Source of the DNA: a virus
Length of the DNA: 29,318 nt
Direction: 5' to 3' (one strand)
IMG/VR virus record: IMGVR_UViG_3300043787_000030
Span: 1 to 29,318 of that record
The notes beneath the pieces were generated by a model that worked only from the letters and a program-made list of their open reading frames with translations, was not told where the DNA came from and ran no database searches. Below are positions 1 through 8,486 of this stretch, one piece after another. The position numbers were made by a program, and so were the translations under genes. The number at the start of each line of letters is the position of its first letter. Position 1 is the stretch's first letter.

Positions 1-981
1 ATACAAAGTCTTAAGAACAGGATTATTAGTAGATTGTTTTCTAAGAATATCAATCCTCTTATCCCATTCAGCAGCCTGTATCTTAGCAACTTGTACTCTA
101 GCCACTCTATTAGCTTCTGCAATCTTTTCGTTACTTAGATATTTTGCTGTTGCAGCTAAGTACTGTTTCTCATATCCACCTTGTTTTGCTTTAATTAAAT
201 CCTGTGCTACTTTATCCCGACCAGCAATTTCATCTTCTTTTGTTTTTGCCTCAGATAATGTCTTAATATTTTGCCACGACGCTGTACTCTGATGATTTGC
301 ATCAGGAATAAGTCCCTGTTGGATTAATTGAGCATTAATCTGTTGTTGTGGATTAAGCTGCTGTCTCGTTGGCTGAGCATTCTGTAATTTCTGTGCAATC
401 GGATTAAGTGGTTGTGCTTGGCCATTCTTATCCGCCTCTGCTTTATCCTTCTGCCATTTAGTCATAGCAGTTGCTAGGGCAGCTTGTTCGTTCTTATTCT
501 TACCATTCTTTGTTCCAAAGATATCAATATCATATGCCTTCTGTAATTGTTTAGATATCTTTGGGTCTGTCGTGATATCATTGATTATGGCCGTATTTTT
601 CTTTATTGCCTCTTTAGCCTCTTTATTATTCGGATCATTCTGTAACACTGCCTGTGCTTCTGTATTCCCTTGTTGTGCAGACATTAAACGAGTAATATTA
701 TTCTCCAATGTCCTATTCTTCTTCGCCTGTGTATAGTCCGACCCCGCTTTAATAGCCTGAGCAATTCCATTAGCCATCCTGCTTTGGTCATATCTCTTCC
801 GAGCACCAGCAGTCTGAAAATGATTCTGTGGCTGCATTTGTTGCTGTTGTGGTACTTGTAACTGTGGACGAGGACTAGGCTGTGCTAATGGCTGTGGTGC
901 CATAGTCGTGAGGCTATTAGGATTTACGCCAGTATTTCCAGGCAGACTAGAACTAGCAGCTTGTGTTAATACATCATCCAT
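1..981 (-). CDS. Gln/Asn-rich coiled-coil virion protein, C-terminus beyond window edge
   Basis: I read an open frame from ATG at 981 to base 1 with no stop, so at least 327 codons are present and the C-terminus lies outside the window. A strong AGGAGG sits just upstream of the start. The N-terminal 60 residues are low complexity (Pro/Gln-rich, with runs such as QQQQMQPQ). The rest is polar, Lys/Gln/Ala-rich and probably helical, for example around NTEAQAVLQNDPNNKEAKEA. It starts 8 nt after the stop of the upstream virion gene, so it belongs to the late operon. Large Gln-rich helical proteins at the end of podovirus structural blocks are often internal (ejection) proteins. That role is only a positional guess; I do not recognise the family. 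Confidence 0.8.
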   Translation of the reverse strand, partial: MDDVLTQAASSSLPGNTGVNPNSLTTMAPQPLAQPSPRPQLQVPQQQQMQPQNHFQTAGARKRYDQSRMANGIAQAIKAGSDYTQAKKNRTLENNITRLMSAQQGNTEAQAVLQNDPNNKEAKEAIKKNTAIINDITTDPKISKQLQKAYDIDIFGTKNGKNKNEQAALATAMTKWQKDKAEADKNGQAQPLNPIAQKLQNAQPTRQQLNPQQQINAQLIQQGLIPDANHQSTASWQNIKTLSEAKTKEDEIAGRDKVAQDLIKAKQGGYEKQYLAATAKYLSNEKIAEANRVARVQVAKIQAAEWDKRIDILRKQSTNNPVLKTLY

Positions 982-989
982 ATATCCTC

Positions 990-1922
990 CTATGCAAAGA
1001 ATGCTGCTAATTCACCAAGACCACCAGTACTCCCAGCAGCACCAGTATCTCCAAGTAATCCACTACTACCACCAAGACTTGCTGCGGCACTAGTTTCACC
1101 GCTATATTGATCAAGAGCACCAGAATTCATTGTACCAGAATCACTCCCGACAGTACTTCCATCAGTAGAAGGAGTACTAAACTGATCCATAATATTATTC
1201 GGTGTTGATGTTGGTACATCCGATGCAGCAGTACTTTTTGGAGTAGGTTGACTAACATTAGGAACAGGACCAGTAACAAGATTAGCAAGTCCCATAGCTA
1301 CACTATAGAAATCTGCAAAATCATTCATAAAACCACCCTGATCTGCATGTGTTTCTTGTAGTGGCCCCATGAGATTAGTTAATAATTGTAATTGTTCTGT
1401 TTGTGCATTTTCATACATACCTGCTAATGTTGATTGCTCATTAAGATTAACTTGACTCTCATAATTCCCAATCCCCAAAGCAGCCGCGCTTCCGAATCGT
1501 GATCCCTCAGCACCAAAAGAATTTTGTACTGATGCAAGCCCTTGTGCATTTCCAGGACCCATTGCATTAAGGAATGCGGCGGCGATCTGAGGATTGAATA
1601 ATCCATTAGTAAGTAGATTATTAATCTCATTCCCCATACCAGAACCGTATGTCTGGTTGAGTTCGTTTAATAAATTTTGAGGGACTTGATTCCCTGTAAA
1701 GCCACTACTAAGATCAGAAAGACCACCACTAGTACCACTCCATAACGGAGCATTAGAAGATGGTGTTACTGAACTTGTCCCAGATGGTGCTCCGAACATA
1801 GGGTAAGGTTGATTACCACCACTATTCATACTTACACCAGTATTCGTTCCAGTAGGATTCCAATTTCCCTGTGGTGGAAGTGGTGCATTATTACCTGTAA
1901 GCCCAAAAGAAGGACTAGCCAT
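990..1922 (-). CDS. Gly/Ser/Asn-rich probable virion protein
   Basis: This is a 310-aa protein with TAGGAGT upstream of its ATG. Residues 1-75 and 220-310 are low-complexity Gly/Ser/Thr/Asn/Pro. The centre (about 80-220) is better ordered and Ala/Leu/Gln-rich, with helices around LLNELNQTYG and LAGMYENAQTEQLQLLTNLM. The family is not recognised. It lies between the adaptor gene and the Gln-rich protein with 8-nt gaps on both sides. That placement suits an internal virion or ejection protein, but this is inferred from position. No signal peptide or clear transmembrane segment is seen. Confidence 0.75.
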   Translation of the reverse strand: MASPSFGLTGNNAPLPPQGNWNPTGTNTGVSMNSGGNQPYPMFGAPSGTSSVTPSSNAPLWSGTSGGLSDLSSGFTGNQVPQNLLNELNQTYGSGMGNEINNLLTNGLFNPQIAAAFLNAMGPGNAQGLASVQNSFGAEGSRFGSAAALGIGNYESQVNLNEQSTLAGMYENAQTEQLQLLTNLMGPLQETHADQGGFMNDFADFYSVAMGLANLVTGPVPNVSQPTPKSTAASDVPTSTPNNIMDQFSTPSTDGSTVGSDSGTMNSGALDQYSGETSAAASLGGSSGLLGDTGAAGSTGGLGELAAFFA

Positions 1923-1930
1923 ATATACTC

Positions 1931-2728
1931 CTAAGTATATCGTCTAACGACAGGTCGTAATTGTCGTTCATTAAAACTAGTCTGCCTATCTTGTTGTGTC
2001 ATACGAACGGTTATAATACCGGGCATTTCATTACCACGTTTGTCCTTATATCCATATAATTGATTATGATATAGTTGTCCAATATCCACCATACCAATAT
2101 CATAACATGCCTTTTCTGCCGCAGCGGTTATGATTATCTCAGTCCAATCTATCGGCATATAGATTTTCGACTGTGCTATCTGCCCAAGAGCCTGTGTGTT
2201 GGATATAGATAACAATACTTGCTCATATGAAATATTAAATGGATGTTGTCTCTGATACGTTAATTGTGTTGGATATGGATTGTCTGGCATAAAGCCTACA
2301 AGAATATATCCATTATTATCATACGAACCACTTAGACAATACACTGTTGGAAGTCCTAAGATCTTAGACATAGGCTCAACTACACGAATGTCTCTATCTT
2401 TCATCTCCATACCAGTACTTTGTCCTACGGTAATAGTTCCACTAGTATCAAAGTATGTAAACCAATTTCTAAGAAATGTTATTCTATCCGTTGAACTTTG
2501 TATAAAGGGATTTCCATTAACTCCAAGAAGGTCATAACCTCTTAATGGATATTGTGATATACTCTGTACAAAGTTCGTAAGAGGTCCTGTTACTTTAAGT
2601 TCCTCAAACTCATAATTCTGTGATAGATCAATTAATGCCTGTGCAATATAGTACGGACACGACCCCGTCTTATCCGTCCTACCACGGAGTTTACTAAGAA
2701 CTGCTGGTACTAAGTCATTAATAACCAT
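1931..2728 (-). CDS. Head-tail adaptor-like protein
   Basis: This 265-aa protein resembles podovirus adaptors that ring the portal and receive the nozzle. The N-terminus (LVPAVLSKLRGR, then YIAQALIDLSQNYEFEEL) follows the usual adaptor pattern of a helix with GR.D and a helix ending in Y.F.EL. In the middle, LPTVYCLSG followed by GFMPDNPYPTQLTYQR matches the common 'P..Y...G....PxPD..Y...L.Y.R' strand segment. It sits five genes downstream of the nozzle protein, which differs from a strict portal-adaptor-nozzle order. The start has only a weak AGGG but lies 6 nt after the preceding stop, so coupling is likely. The assignment rests on motif resemblance, not a search. Confidence 0.6.
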   Translation of the reverse strand: MVINDLVPAVLSKLRGRTDKTGSCPYYIAQALIDLSQNYEFEELKVTGPLTNFVQSISQYPLRGYDLLGVNGNPFIQSSTDRITFLRNWFTYFDTSGTITVGQSTGMEMKDRDIRVVEPMSKILGLPTVYCLSGSYDNNGYILVGFMPDNPYPTQLTYQRQHPFNISYEQVLLSISNTQALGQIAQSKIYMPIDWTEIIITAAAEKACYDIGMVDIGQLYHNQLYGYKDKRGNEMPGIITVRMTQQDRQTSFNERQLRPVVRRYT

Positions 2729-2734
2729 ATAACC

Positions 2735-3133
2735 CTAACCACCAAGAAAATATTCAACAAAACCCGCAGCAGATGCTGCTATTTCTAATGTAGTTATTCC
2801 AGCAGTCGCTCCACCAGGAGCTTGCCATAAAATAATTTGATCTCCAGGATATAATACTGTAATAGTAACATCAGAACCACCAGTATTCGGTGTCCAAGTG
2901 ACTGTTAAAGTTGCTACAGGATCTATATTTTTAATATATACTTCTGTAATGGGACTTATTGGTAATGGTATTGTATTACCACCAGCACTTAACTTTTTAT
3001 AAGTTGTAAATTGTCCAACATTACTAGCAAAAGCTGGATTTCCAGTACTTCTATTAATATCTACATTGGAAGTACTTTGCTCGGTACTTGAGACATTTGC
3101 AACTAATTGATTTGTTACATCCGTCGTTGCCAT
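2735..3133 (-). CDS. Small beta-rich virion protein
   Basis: This 132-aa protein has AGGAG upstream of its ATG. It has a polar Asn/Ser/Thr-rich N-terminus of about 40 residues, then alternating strands (EVYIKNIDP, ATLTVTWTPN, VTITVLYPGDQIILW) and a hydrophobic Gly-ending tail. That pattern fits a beta-sandwich or jelly-roll structural protein. The family is not recognised. Its place between adaptor and nozzle suggests a tail or head accessory subunit. Confidence 0.75.
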   Translation of the reverse strand: MATTDVTNQLVANVSSTEQSTSNVDINRSTGNPAFASNVGQFTTYKKLSAGGNTIPLPISPITEVYIKNIDPVATLTVTWTPNTGGSDVTITVLYPGDQIILWQAPGGATAGITTLEIAASAAGFVEYFLGG

Positions 3134-3147
3134 TTGTTTCTCCTAAC

Positions 3148-3486
3148 TTAGTGTACAAAAAGTCGAATATGTGCATGAGCTACATTACACATATAAAATG
3201 ATTGTGTCTTTGTTGCCGGGGCACTTGACCATATATTACCATTAACATTTATATATTTTACATCAACATATAGTGGTATACGTTGTAAATTATGTGTAAC
3301 AGTAAATTGTGTATTCGCTAAACCAGTATCAGCAATTTCCACCATACTACCATCTACATTTTGATCTGCTCCATTTACCTGTGTTCCAAAACTAATATTC
3401 CGATTAACTAACTTAAAGATATCCTCAGTAAATCTCTTAGCATTAGGATCTTTAATATCATACGTTTTTGGTCTAGTTATCTTCAT
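3148..3486 (-). CDS. Small tail-associated protein, translationally coupled
   Basis: This 112-aa protein's ATG overlaps the previous stop in TAATG, and there is no strong Shine-Dalgarno, so translational coupling is likely. The segment NTQFTVTHNLQRIPLYVDV is typical of small phage tail or fibre-associated proteins (the 'F.v.H.Lgr.P' motif). The C-terminus ends in His/Phe-rich strands. The exact role is not recognised. The motif and its neighbours support a virion role. Confidence 0.75.
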   Translation of the reverse strand: MKITRPKTYDIKDPNAKRFTEDIFKLVNRNISFGTQVNGADQNVDGSMVEIADTGLANTQFTVTHNLQRIPLYVDVKYINVNGNIWSSAPATKTQSFYMCNVAHAHIRLFVH

Positions 3487-4094
3487 TACATTTGCGGTGT
3501 CTCATCAGCATTGCCACATAACACAAGAGAAATTATTGAATATGCACCAGAACCACCATTACTATTTATTGTCGGCTGTGGCCTTTCTCCTGGTACATTA
3601 ATCGGTATACGTAATGTATGTATCCGACCATCAGGAAAATTTGATTTCCTTTTTCCTTTTAATGGTTTAGGTGGAATACTAACTTGATATGGATATGATG
3701 TAAATGAATCTGTATTTTGCTCAAATGTTGTTACATTTATAGTAAGTGTGGCATATCCTAATTCACGATATTCCAAAATCAACATATGACAACTAACATC
3801 ACGCCCCTCTTGTGGGGCATCTAATGACGGTTTAACTTGTGGGAAATCATATTCTGCTGGTTCTTCACAATTAAAATTAGTTGGATCCATCAATAGGATA
3901 TATGATTTTTTAGTAGTATTATTAAACACAGGAGTTAACAACACTCCATTAACACCAAACAAACCACCAGTACTTGTTAATAACCCCGGATTACTCCCCA
4001 ACTTAGACGATTGATTTCCAAATGGTCCTTTAGGTAAAGGAGGTAATGGTGGTAATCCACCGGGACTATTAGGGCCGTATTGAGGAAAAGCCAT
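3486..4094 (-). CDS. Unrecognised virion-operon protein
   Basis: This 202-aa protein follows the nozzle gene by 3 nt and overlaps the next start by one base. The first 30 residues are Pro/Gly/Leu-rich (QYGPNSPGGLPPLPPLPKG). The rest has strands and ends with SIISLVLCGNADETPQM. I do not recognise the family. Tight packing on both sides argues that it is a real gene of the late operon. No signal peptide or membrane segment is evident. Confidence 0.72.
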   Translation of the reverse strand: MAFPQYGPNSPGGLPPLPPLPKGPFGNQSSKLGSNPGLLTSTGGLFGVNGVLLTPVFNNTTKKSYILLMDPTNFNCEEPAEYDFPQVKPSLDAPQEGRDVSCHMLILEYRELGYATLTINVTTFEQNTDSFTSYPYQVSIPPKPLKGKRKSNFPDGRIHTLRIPINVPGERPQPTINSNGGSGAYSIISLVLCGNADETPQM

Positions 4095-4097
4095 ATA

Positions 4098-5441
4098 TTA
4101 ACCAGTATAACAATATCGTGAATGTCCAGTAAAGAAAGTATTTGATTTAAACTCTGGTTGCCAACTAGAATCTTCTATAGAATAATTCCATATTTTTGTA
4201 CCACCAGATTGAGGAATAACTAATTTATAATGATTATAAACATAGTTTCCCTGATAATATGGAATAATACTTCCAACAGGATAACCTACTGCTTGATACA
4301 AATCATCATATATAGCATCTCTTGCTGTCCCACCGATACGATTAAAACCACCAAGAGAAACATTATAAATATCATCACTGCTTATAAATATCCCCAATGG
4401 TCCATATGCAGCAAAACCATATGGTATAATATTCCCTATCCCACGATCACTAGCCCATAAATGATTAAATGCAAATGGATTAATCCCCTGTCCAGTACTA
4501 GTAACTTCCGTAATCCCATTCTGCCTCAATATAAACGCCGTAGTACCAACAGTAAGAGCACCAAGTATGCTATCAGGAACATCGAGTTCGTCATTAAAAC
4601 CAGCTCCAATATTAACATTCGGATCCCATATAGTAGGTAACCCAGAAGGTGTCCATCTAACACGTTGTGTAAAATAACCACCAACACTTTCATTCGTGTT
4701 TAACATTATAAGTTGTGCATTAAGTTCAATCAAGAATAACGCACCAGCCGTTATCCCATTAGTCGCATCTACCATACCAACAGAACTGAAACCATTAGCC
4801 GCCGCTGGAACACCACCCATGATCCATGTTATAGGCGTTGTACCAGCGTCAACCGTCGTACCAGCAAGAGTTACTGACCAACCAGGAGTTACTCCACCAC
4901 TAATACCAGAATTACTAGCAACCTGGACTTTACCATGAGAGTCTATGATTTGTGATCCTTGTAAATATGGTGTATTCTTCTGCCATAATGCAGGAGCACT
5001 TACACTAGTTATCCCATCCCACATCCAGAGATTTTGACCACCATTTGTCCAAAATAATTTATCAACGAATACTTGAACACTTGCTGGATTATTAGGTCCA
5101 GGTTGTACTGGAAAGGAACCAACTAGACTCCATACTTTATTTGGTTTAGTTGAATTCCTTGTCCATAATCTATTTAGTTGCCATAAACCAGAACTAGTTA
5201 CACAGCAAGTATGATTTACATTATTACTATCTTGAAATGTATGTATAAATAGTACCGGATTCCCATCTGGAGGTCCGGGAATATATAATGACTGTACTGG
5301 CCTAGTACGAATTTCTCCATTCTTTAAAATAAAATTATTCATATACGGCGAAGAATCCACCGTTTGTTGGTCCTCTGGTGTGTTAGAATTAACACCCTTC
5401 CATGGACCCTTAAATTTTATTTCAAAATAATTCTTAGACAT
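4098..5441 (-). CDS. Tail nozzle / DNA-stabilisation beta-propeller protein
   Basis: This 447-aa protein resembles podovirus nozzle proteins (P22 gp10 or T7 tail tubular B type), which cap the portal-adaptor channel. The opening FKGPWKGVNSN, then SPYMNNFILKNGEIRTRPV, matches the family start ('G.nt..p.....yl.Nf.lr.G.i.tRp'). RVRWTPSGLPTIWDP matches the conserved 'R.rWs..g.p..W' segment. Later propeller-like repeats include LGALTVGTTAFILRQNGI and ASDRGIG. The ribosome site is weak. It lies in the structural operon just downstream of secreted protein A. Confidence is good for the class, less for the exact homologue. Confidence 0.72.
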   Translation of the reverse strand: MSKNYFEIKFKGPWKGVNSNTPEDQQTVDSSPYMNNFILKNGEIRTRPVQSLYIPGPPDGNPVLFIHTFQDSNNVNHTCCVTSSGLWQLNRLWTRNSTKPNKVWSLVGSFPVQPGPNNPASVQVFVDKLFWTNGGQNLWMWDGITSVSAPALWQKNTPYLQGSQIIDSHGKVQVASNSGISGGVTPGWSVTLAGTTVDAGTTPITWIMGGVPAAANGFSSVGMVDATNGITAGALFLIELNAQLIMLNTNESVGGYFTQRVRWTPSGLPTIWDPNVNIGAGFNDELDVPDSILGALTVGTTAFILRQNGITEVTSTGQGINPFAFNHLWASDRGIGNIIPYGFAAYGPLGIFISSDDIYNVSLGGFNRIGGTARDAIYDDLYQAVGYPVGSIIPYYQGNYVYNHYKLVIPQSGGTKIWNYSIEDSSWQPEFKSNTFFTGHSRYCYTG

Positions 5442-5461
5442 ATAAACTACTTTTTAATTAT

Positions 5462-6718
5462 TTATTCAATGTTACAAATTGTTCCAGTTACTATAGTACC
5501 TGCTGGTGTTGTACCACTAAGTAATGCAGTAATAGCAAATGTTCCTGATGTTGCAGATGCTTGAATAATACCCCATGCTTGAAAGGGAGAATCTGTTACA
5601 GTAGTTAAAACAACTGTTGGTGTTGCAAATGGTACATTTCCTGCACTAGTTGAAGTAGCACTATTATAAGTAAATGCTTGTACTGCCGAAACGCTTGATC
5701 CAACTGATCCAATTAGACCATGACCAGTTTCAGTAGTGGGTGCTTGTGACGCATTCATTCCTAATGATATTTCAGGAGTAGTTCCAGCAGTAATAGAATA
5801 ACTACCATTACAAAACCAAGACCAAGTTTGTGCTGCATTCGGTAATGTCCAAGAACATATAGTAGTTGGAGAAGTTGAAAGGGTAATGGCACCATTTACT
5901 TTACACTGATTTTGTAAAATTAACCCGGTATTATTAGAACTATTAATACTCCACGCTTCTGTTGTTCCACTACCAGTAGTACCTATACTAGCCCCCACCG
6001 CACCAGTAGAAACTCCAGTTTGACTAGCTTTAAATGTTCCAGAATTTGTTATTTCAATTCCACCAGTAAAAATAGCAACTGCTATACCATTTGATAAGGC
6101 ACATAAAATATTAGCCGAACATGCAGAAATACCTGTAGTATTATAAGAATTAAAAGTATACCCAGGAACAGTAGTTGAACCATTGGGTGCAATATAATTA
6201 GTACCAGTATAAGTTAAAGTAGCACCATTATCAGTCAATAAACTATCAGGTCCAATAGTAGTACCACTTCCAGGATAAACACCTATCTGTCCAGTTGTAC
6301 CTGTATTAACTGTCCCAGAACCGCCACCAGCAGGATTATTTAAATATCCTGTAAGTGTAACGACAAGACTACCAGTGCCAGTAATAGAAGCAGCAGTATT
6401 AATCCGAACATAATTCACCGTATGTGCTGTACTAGTAAAATTCCCACTACTAGTACATGTCTGTGACGCAATAATATCCCCGGAACCCCAACTACCAGTC
6501 CCGGTTGTACTACTATCAACTTCCACAGTACAAGCTGAAAGACTTCCAATTACATTCCATGATATCTGGTAATACTGTGTTCCACTACCAATAACAGGTA
6601 GTATATACGGTGTTTGTACAGATAATGAATATGTCTGTGGAGGAGATTGTGTTGATAATTGACAAAAAGAAAAAGAAGATAACAACAAAATACACAAAAG
6701 TAAATTTATTTTTTTCAT
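5462..6718 (-). CDS. Secreted beta-sandwich protein A (signal peptide, fibre-like)
   Basis: This 418-aa protein has AGAGGA upstream. It starts with a Sec signal peptide: KK, a hydrophobic core LLLCILLLSSF, and likely cleavage in FSFC|QLST. There is no proper lipobox. Residues about 45-125 contain a Cys-bearing beta domain (SACTVEVDSS, TGTGSW, QTCTSSG, YVRIN) that is clearly repeated in the protein at 8920-9651. The rest is Gly/Ser/Thr-rich, with strands and a C-terminal module (CSWTLPNAAQTWSWFCNGSY) like tail-fibre or trimeric beta structures. A signal peptide on a product of the virion operon is odd for a cytoplasmically assembled phage. It could act as a secreted decoy, an exclusion factor or an envelope-exposed receptor. 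The domain has no function I can name. Confidence 0.78.
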   Translation of the reverse strand: MKKINLLLCILLLSSFSFCQLSTQSPPQTYSLSVQTPYILPVIGSGTQYYQISWNVIGSLSACTVEVDSSTTGTGSWGSGDIIASQTCTSSGNFTSTAHTVNYVRINTAASITGTGSLVVTLTGYLNNPAGGGSGTVNTGTTGQIGVYPGSGTTIGPDSLLTDNGATLTYTGTNYIAPNGSTTVPGYTFNSYNTTGISACSANILCALSNGIAVAIFTGGIEITNSGTFKASQTGVSTGAVGASIGTTGSGTTEAWSINSSNNTGLILQNQCKVNGAITLSTSPTTICSWTLPNAAQTWSWFCNGSYSITAGTTPEISLGMNASQAPTTETGHGLIGSVGSSVSAVQAFTYNSATSTSAGNVPFATPTVVLTTVTDSPFQAWGIIQASATSGTFAITALLSGTTPAGTIVTGTICNIE

Positions 6719-6731
6719 TGTTATCCTCTTT

Positions 6732-7019
6732 TTAATGATGATAAATACGTACTGTTCCAGTTAGCGTAATACCATTTATAGGTATCACAATCCCATCTGC
6801 ATGTCTTGATTGTCCTGTTCGGACAGTTTCTAGATCCGCAGCACCTTTTAAATAAGCAAAACTCTTCCCATTTGCTTGATTTATTGTTGCACTATCTGTG
6901 GTATTTGTATACTGTTGAAACTCCACATTATCAATAAGACATTTATACGCAAACACTATCACAGGTCCAGCAGCAACATCCGCGGCCGTTATCACCCAAG
7001 GATTTGATGTTACGTCCAT
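6732..7019 (-). CDS. Small beta-rich virion-operon protein
   Basis: This 95-aa protein has AGGAGA upstream of its ATG and lies 13 nt from the next gene. Strands such as WVITAADVAAGPVIVFAYKC and GIVIPINGITLTGTVRIYHH suggest a small beta domain with a His-ending tail. The family is not recognised. It is probably a minor structural or accessory protein on the basis of location. Confidence 0.7.
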   Translation of the reverse strand: MDVTSNPWVITAADVAAGPVIVFAYKCLIDNVEFQQYTNTTDSATINQANGKSFAYLKGAADLETVRTGQSRHADGIVIPINGITLTGTVRIYHH

Positions 7020-7036
7020 TATAATCTCCTATACAA

Positions 7037-7528
7037 TTACGGAGTTGTACGACCAAAGAAAACAGTAAAAGTAACTGGTGAATTACCTAGAGAATAATTA
7101 GCACCACCAGAATTACCGATATAAATTGGCATTTGTTGTGTAGTAGCAAAAGACGCTGGACCTACAAATAAGATAGGTCCATTAATACTAATCGCACTAG
7201 CAGTCTGTGTTAAAATCGCACTAAGATCACCAGTAAGGGGATTTGCATTTGCTACTGGACCATAAAATAATTTAAGGTTTCCACCATTCAATGTATATGC
7301 AGTCCCACCATAATCAAGTCGAACTGAATAAGTATCAACCCAAAGACATTGATAAATACTCGGTGTTGGTGTTAATTGAATAGGAGTTGTCTTAAGTAAA
7401 TTCATCTGAGCAGCACTAACTTGTACCTGTGCCACTTCAAGAGTATACATGACATTCCCATTCTGCTGATTAACTGCTTGCCATAATGGATACGTTTGAA
7501 TATTCGGAAGTGAAGGTGATGTTGCCAT
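7037..7528 (-). CDS. Beta-rich virion protein, possibly head or tail decoration
   Basis: This 163-aa protein has GGAGA upstream. The sequence alternates strands and turns (VQVSAAQMNLL, TPIQLTPTP, YSVRLDYGGTAYTLNGGNL). The pattern 'vs..q...l..tpi.l.p' recurs in small phage virion proteins, though I cannot name the family. It sits within the structural operon between the zinc-ribbon protein and a small beta protein. There is no signal peptide. Confidence 0.7.
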   Translation of the reverse strand: MATSPSLPNIQTYPLWQAVNQQNGNVMYTLEVAQVQVSAAQMNLLKTTPIQLTPTPSIYQCLWVDTYSVRLDYGGTAYTLNGGNLKLFYGPVANANPLTGDLSAILTQTASAISINGPILFVGPASFATTQQMPIYIGNSGGANYSLGNSPVTFTVFFGRTTP

Positions 7529-7557
7529 TTGTTGTCTCCGTTAAAAGTTATAAAATT

Positions 7558-7836
7558 TTACCAAATAAGCTCTTCATCCATATTCCCTATAATCTCACTA
7601 GCTTCAGTAAGTTTCGGGTCAGGTTGTAATTCCATTGTAGGTACATCAAAAACTGCCTGTATCATAGCTTCTCTTTGTCCAATAAGAGGAACACCATCAT
7701 TACCATAGTCTAAACACCAAGGACAAAGAAGTAATCCACGCTGCCATGTCATCTCACTAATATGCCACTTAAAGGCACATCTATTACAAAAGTGCCACGG
7801 ACCAGAAAGATAACTTCTTTTCCCTTTGTACGCCAT
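7558..7836 (-). CDS. Zinc-ribbon-like small protein
   Basis: This 92-aa protein has AAGGA upstream of its ATG. It carries two CxxC pairs (CNRC at about 17-20 and CPWC at about 38-41) separated by 17 residues including a His, a typical zinc-ribbon spacing. The flanking LSGPWHFCNRC and WQRGLLLCPWC look like a compact ribbon. The C-terminal half is acidic and likely helical. Small zinc-ribbon proteins are common in phage structural operons, but their job is generally unknown. It is the first gene downstream of the unusual RNA element at 7866-7969, so its expression may be controlled by that element. Confidence 0.72.
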   Translation of the reverse strand: MAYKGKRSYLSGPWHFCNRCAFKWHISEMTWQRGLLLCPWCLDYGNDGVPLIGQREAMIQAVFDVPTMELQPDPKLTEASEIIGNMDEELIW

Positions 7837-7865
7837 ATAATTAATCCTTATATATCCTACAAAAA

Positions 7866-7969
7866 GAAAAAACTGGCTCCTTTTCGGTTATGATAATTAT
7901 TAAAAACTAGGGTAGTAAAGGAGCCACAAAACCTACCCTAGCCCCCACTATCCCCCGTAAGGTAGTGGG
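7866..7969 (-). promoter_or_regulatory. Interleaved terminator/attenuator RNA element with pseudoknot topology
   Basis: The 150-nt gap between two late genes holds three inverted repeats. On the minus-strand RNA, in order: a hairpin (7 bp, arms 7963-7969 and 7944-7950); a 9-bp stem CTAGGGTAG/CTACCCTAG (7933-7941 with 7907-7915) followed by TTTTT; and a 10-bp stem TGGCTCCTTT/AAAGGAGCCA (7917-7926 with 7874-7883) followed by GTTTTTTCTTTTT. The last two stems interleave, since the 5' arm of the 10-bp stem lies in the loop of the 9-bp stem. They therefore either exclude each other or form an H-type pseudoknot with connecting loops of 6, 1 and 23 nt. In addition CTACC (7933-7937) can pair with GGTAG (7961-7965), giving a further alternative. 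The pairings are read directly; the role as a terminator or switch is inferred. Confidence 0.6.
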
Positions 7970-7986
7970 AACCTATGTTAATAAAG

Positions 7987-8466
7987 TTAAGGTGTCACTG
8001 CCCAAGAAACACTTAGACTAGATGGCGTTGGGCCAGTAGTAGATTGAGTAACAGTAAAGGTATACGTCGGACTAACAACACCTGTAGCAGAATCTTGTAC
8101 TGCTACAGAAGTACTACCAACTTTAAGAGGAGTAACCGTAATTGCACCATTAGTAGGACTTACGACAACACCAACAATAGTCGGATCTTGTGCTACTGCT
8201 TGGATAGAGGCTGGGTTAAATACGAATACTGACCCATCACTATTCAACTCCGTAACAGAACCGACTGCATTTGATGTTGCATTGAGATTAAGTGGTAAAG
8301 AACTCGTTGACATATATTTTCCCTCAATTTTCCATTTTACTTCGATTTTAGTGGGTGAACTATCTTCATTTGCCGCGTGTAACAACAAATGATATAACTT
8401 TTCCAGTGTATCAGCGATACGTCTTAATTGATGTGTATCATCGTCACTATGATGATGCTCAGACAT
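7987..8466 (-). CDS. Coiled-coil plus Ig-like (Big2-type) domain protein
   Basis: This 159-aa protein has AAAGGAG upstream of its ATG. Residues 1-32 form a His/Asp-rich head and an amphipathic helix (LRRIADTLEKLYHLLLHA), likely an oligomerising coiled coil. Residues about 65-145 look like a bacterial Ig-like fold: AVAQDPTIVGVVVSP, ITVTPLKVGSTSVAVQDSATG, then TYTFTVTQ. A Pro/Ser/Thr tail follows. Ig-like domains on phage particles usually mediate weak binding to surfaces or glycans. That function is family knowledge, not proven here. It is the last gene before the attenuator-like element. Confidence 0.75.
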   Translation of the reverse strand: MSEHHHSDDDTHQLRRIADTLEKLYHLLLHAANEDSSPTKIEVKWKIEGKYMSTSSLPLNLNATSNAVGSVTELNSDGSVFVFNPASIQAVAQDPTIVGVVVSPTNGAITVTPLKVGSTSVAVQDSATGVVSPTYTFTVTQSTTGPTPSSLSVSWAVTP

Positions 8467-8486
8467 AAGAGGCTCCTTTAGCCTTC

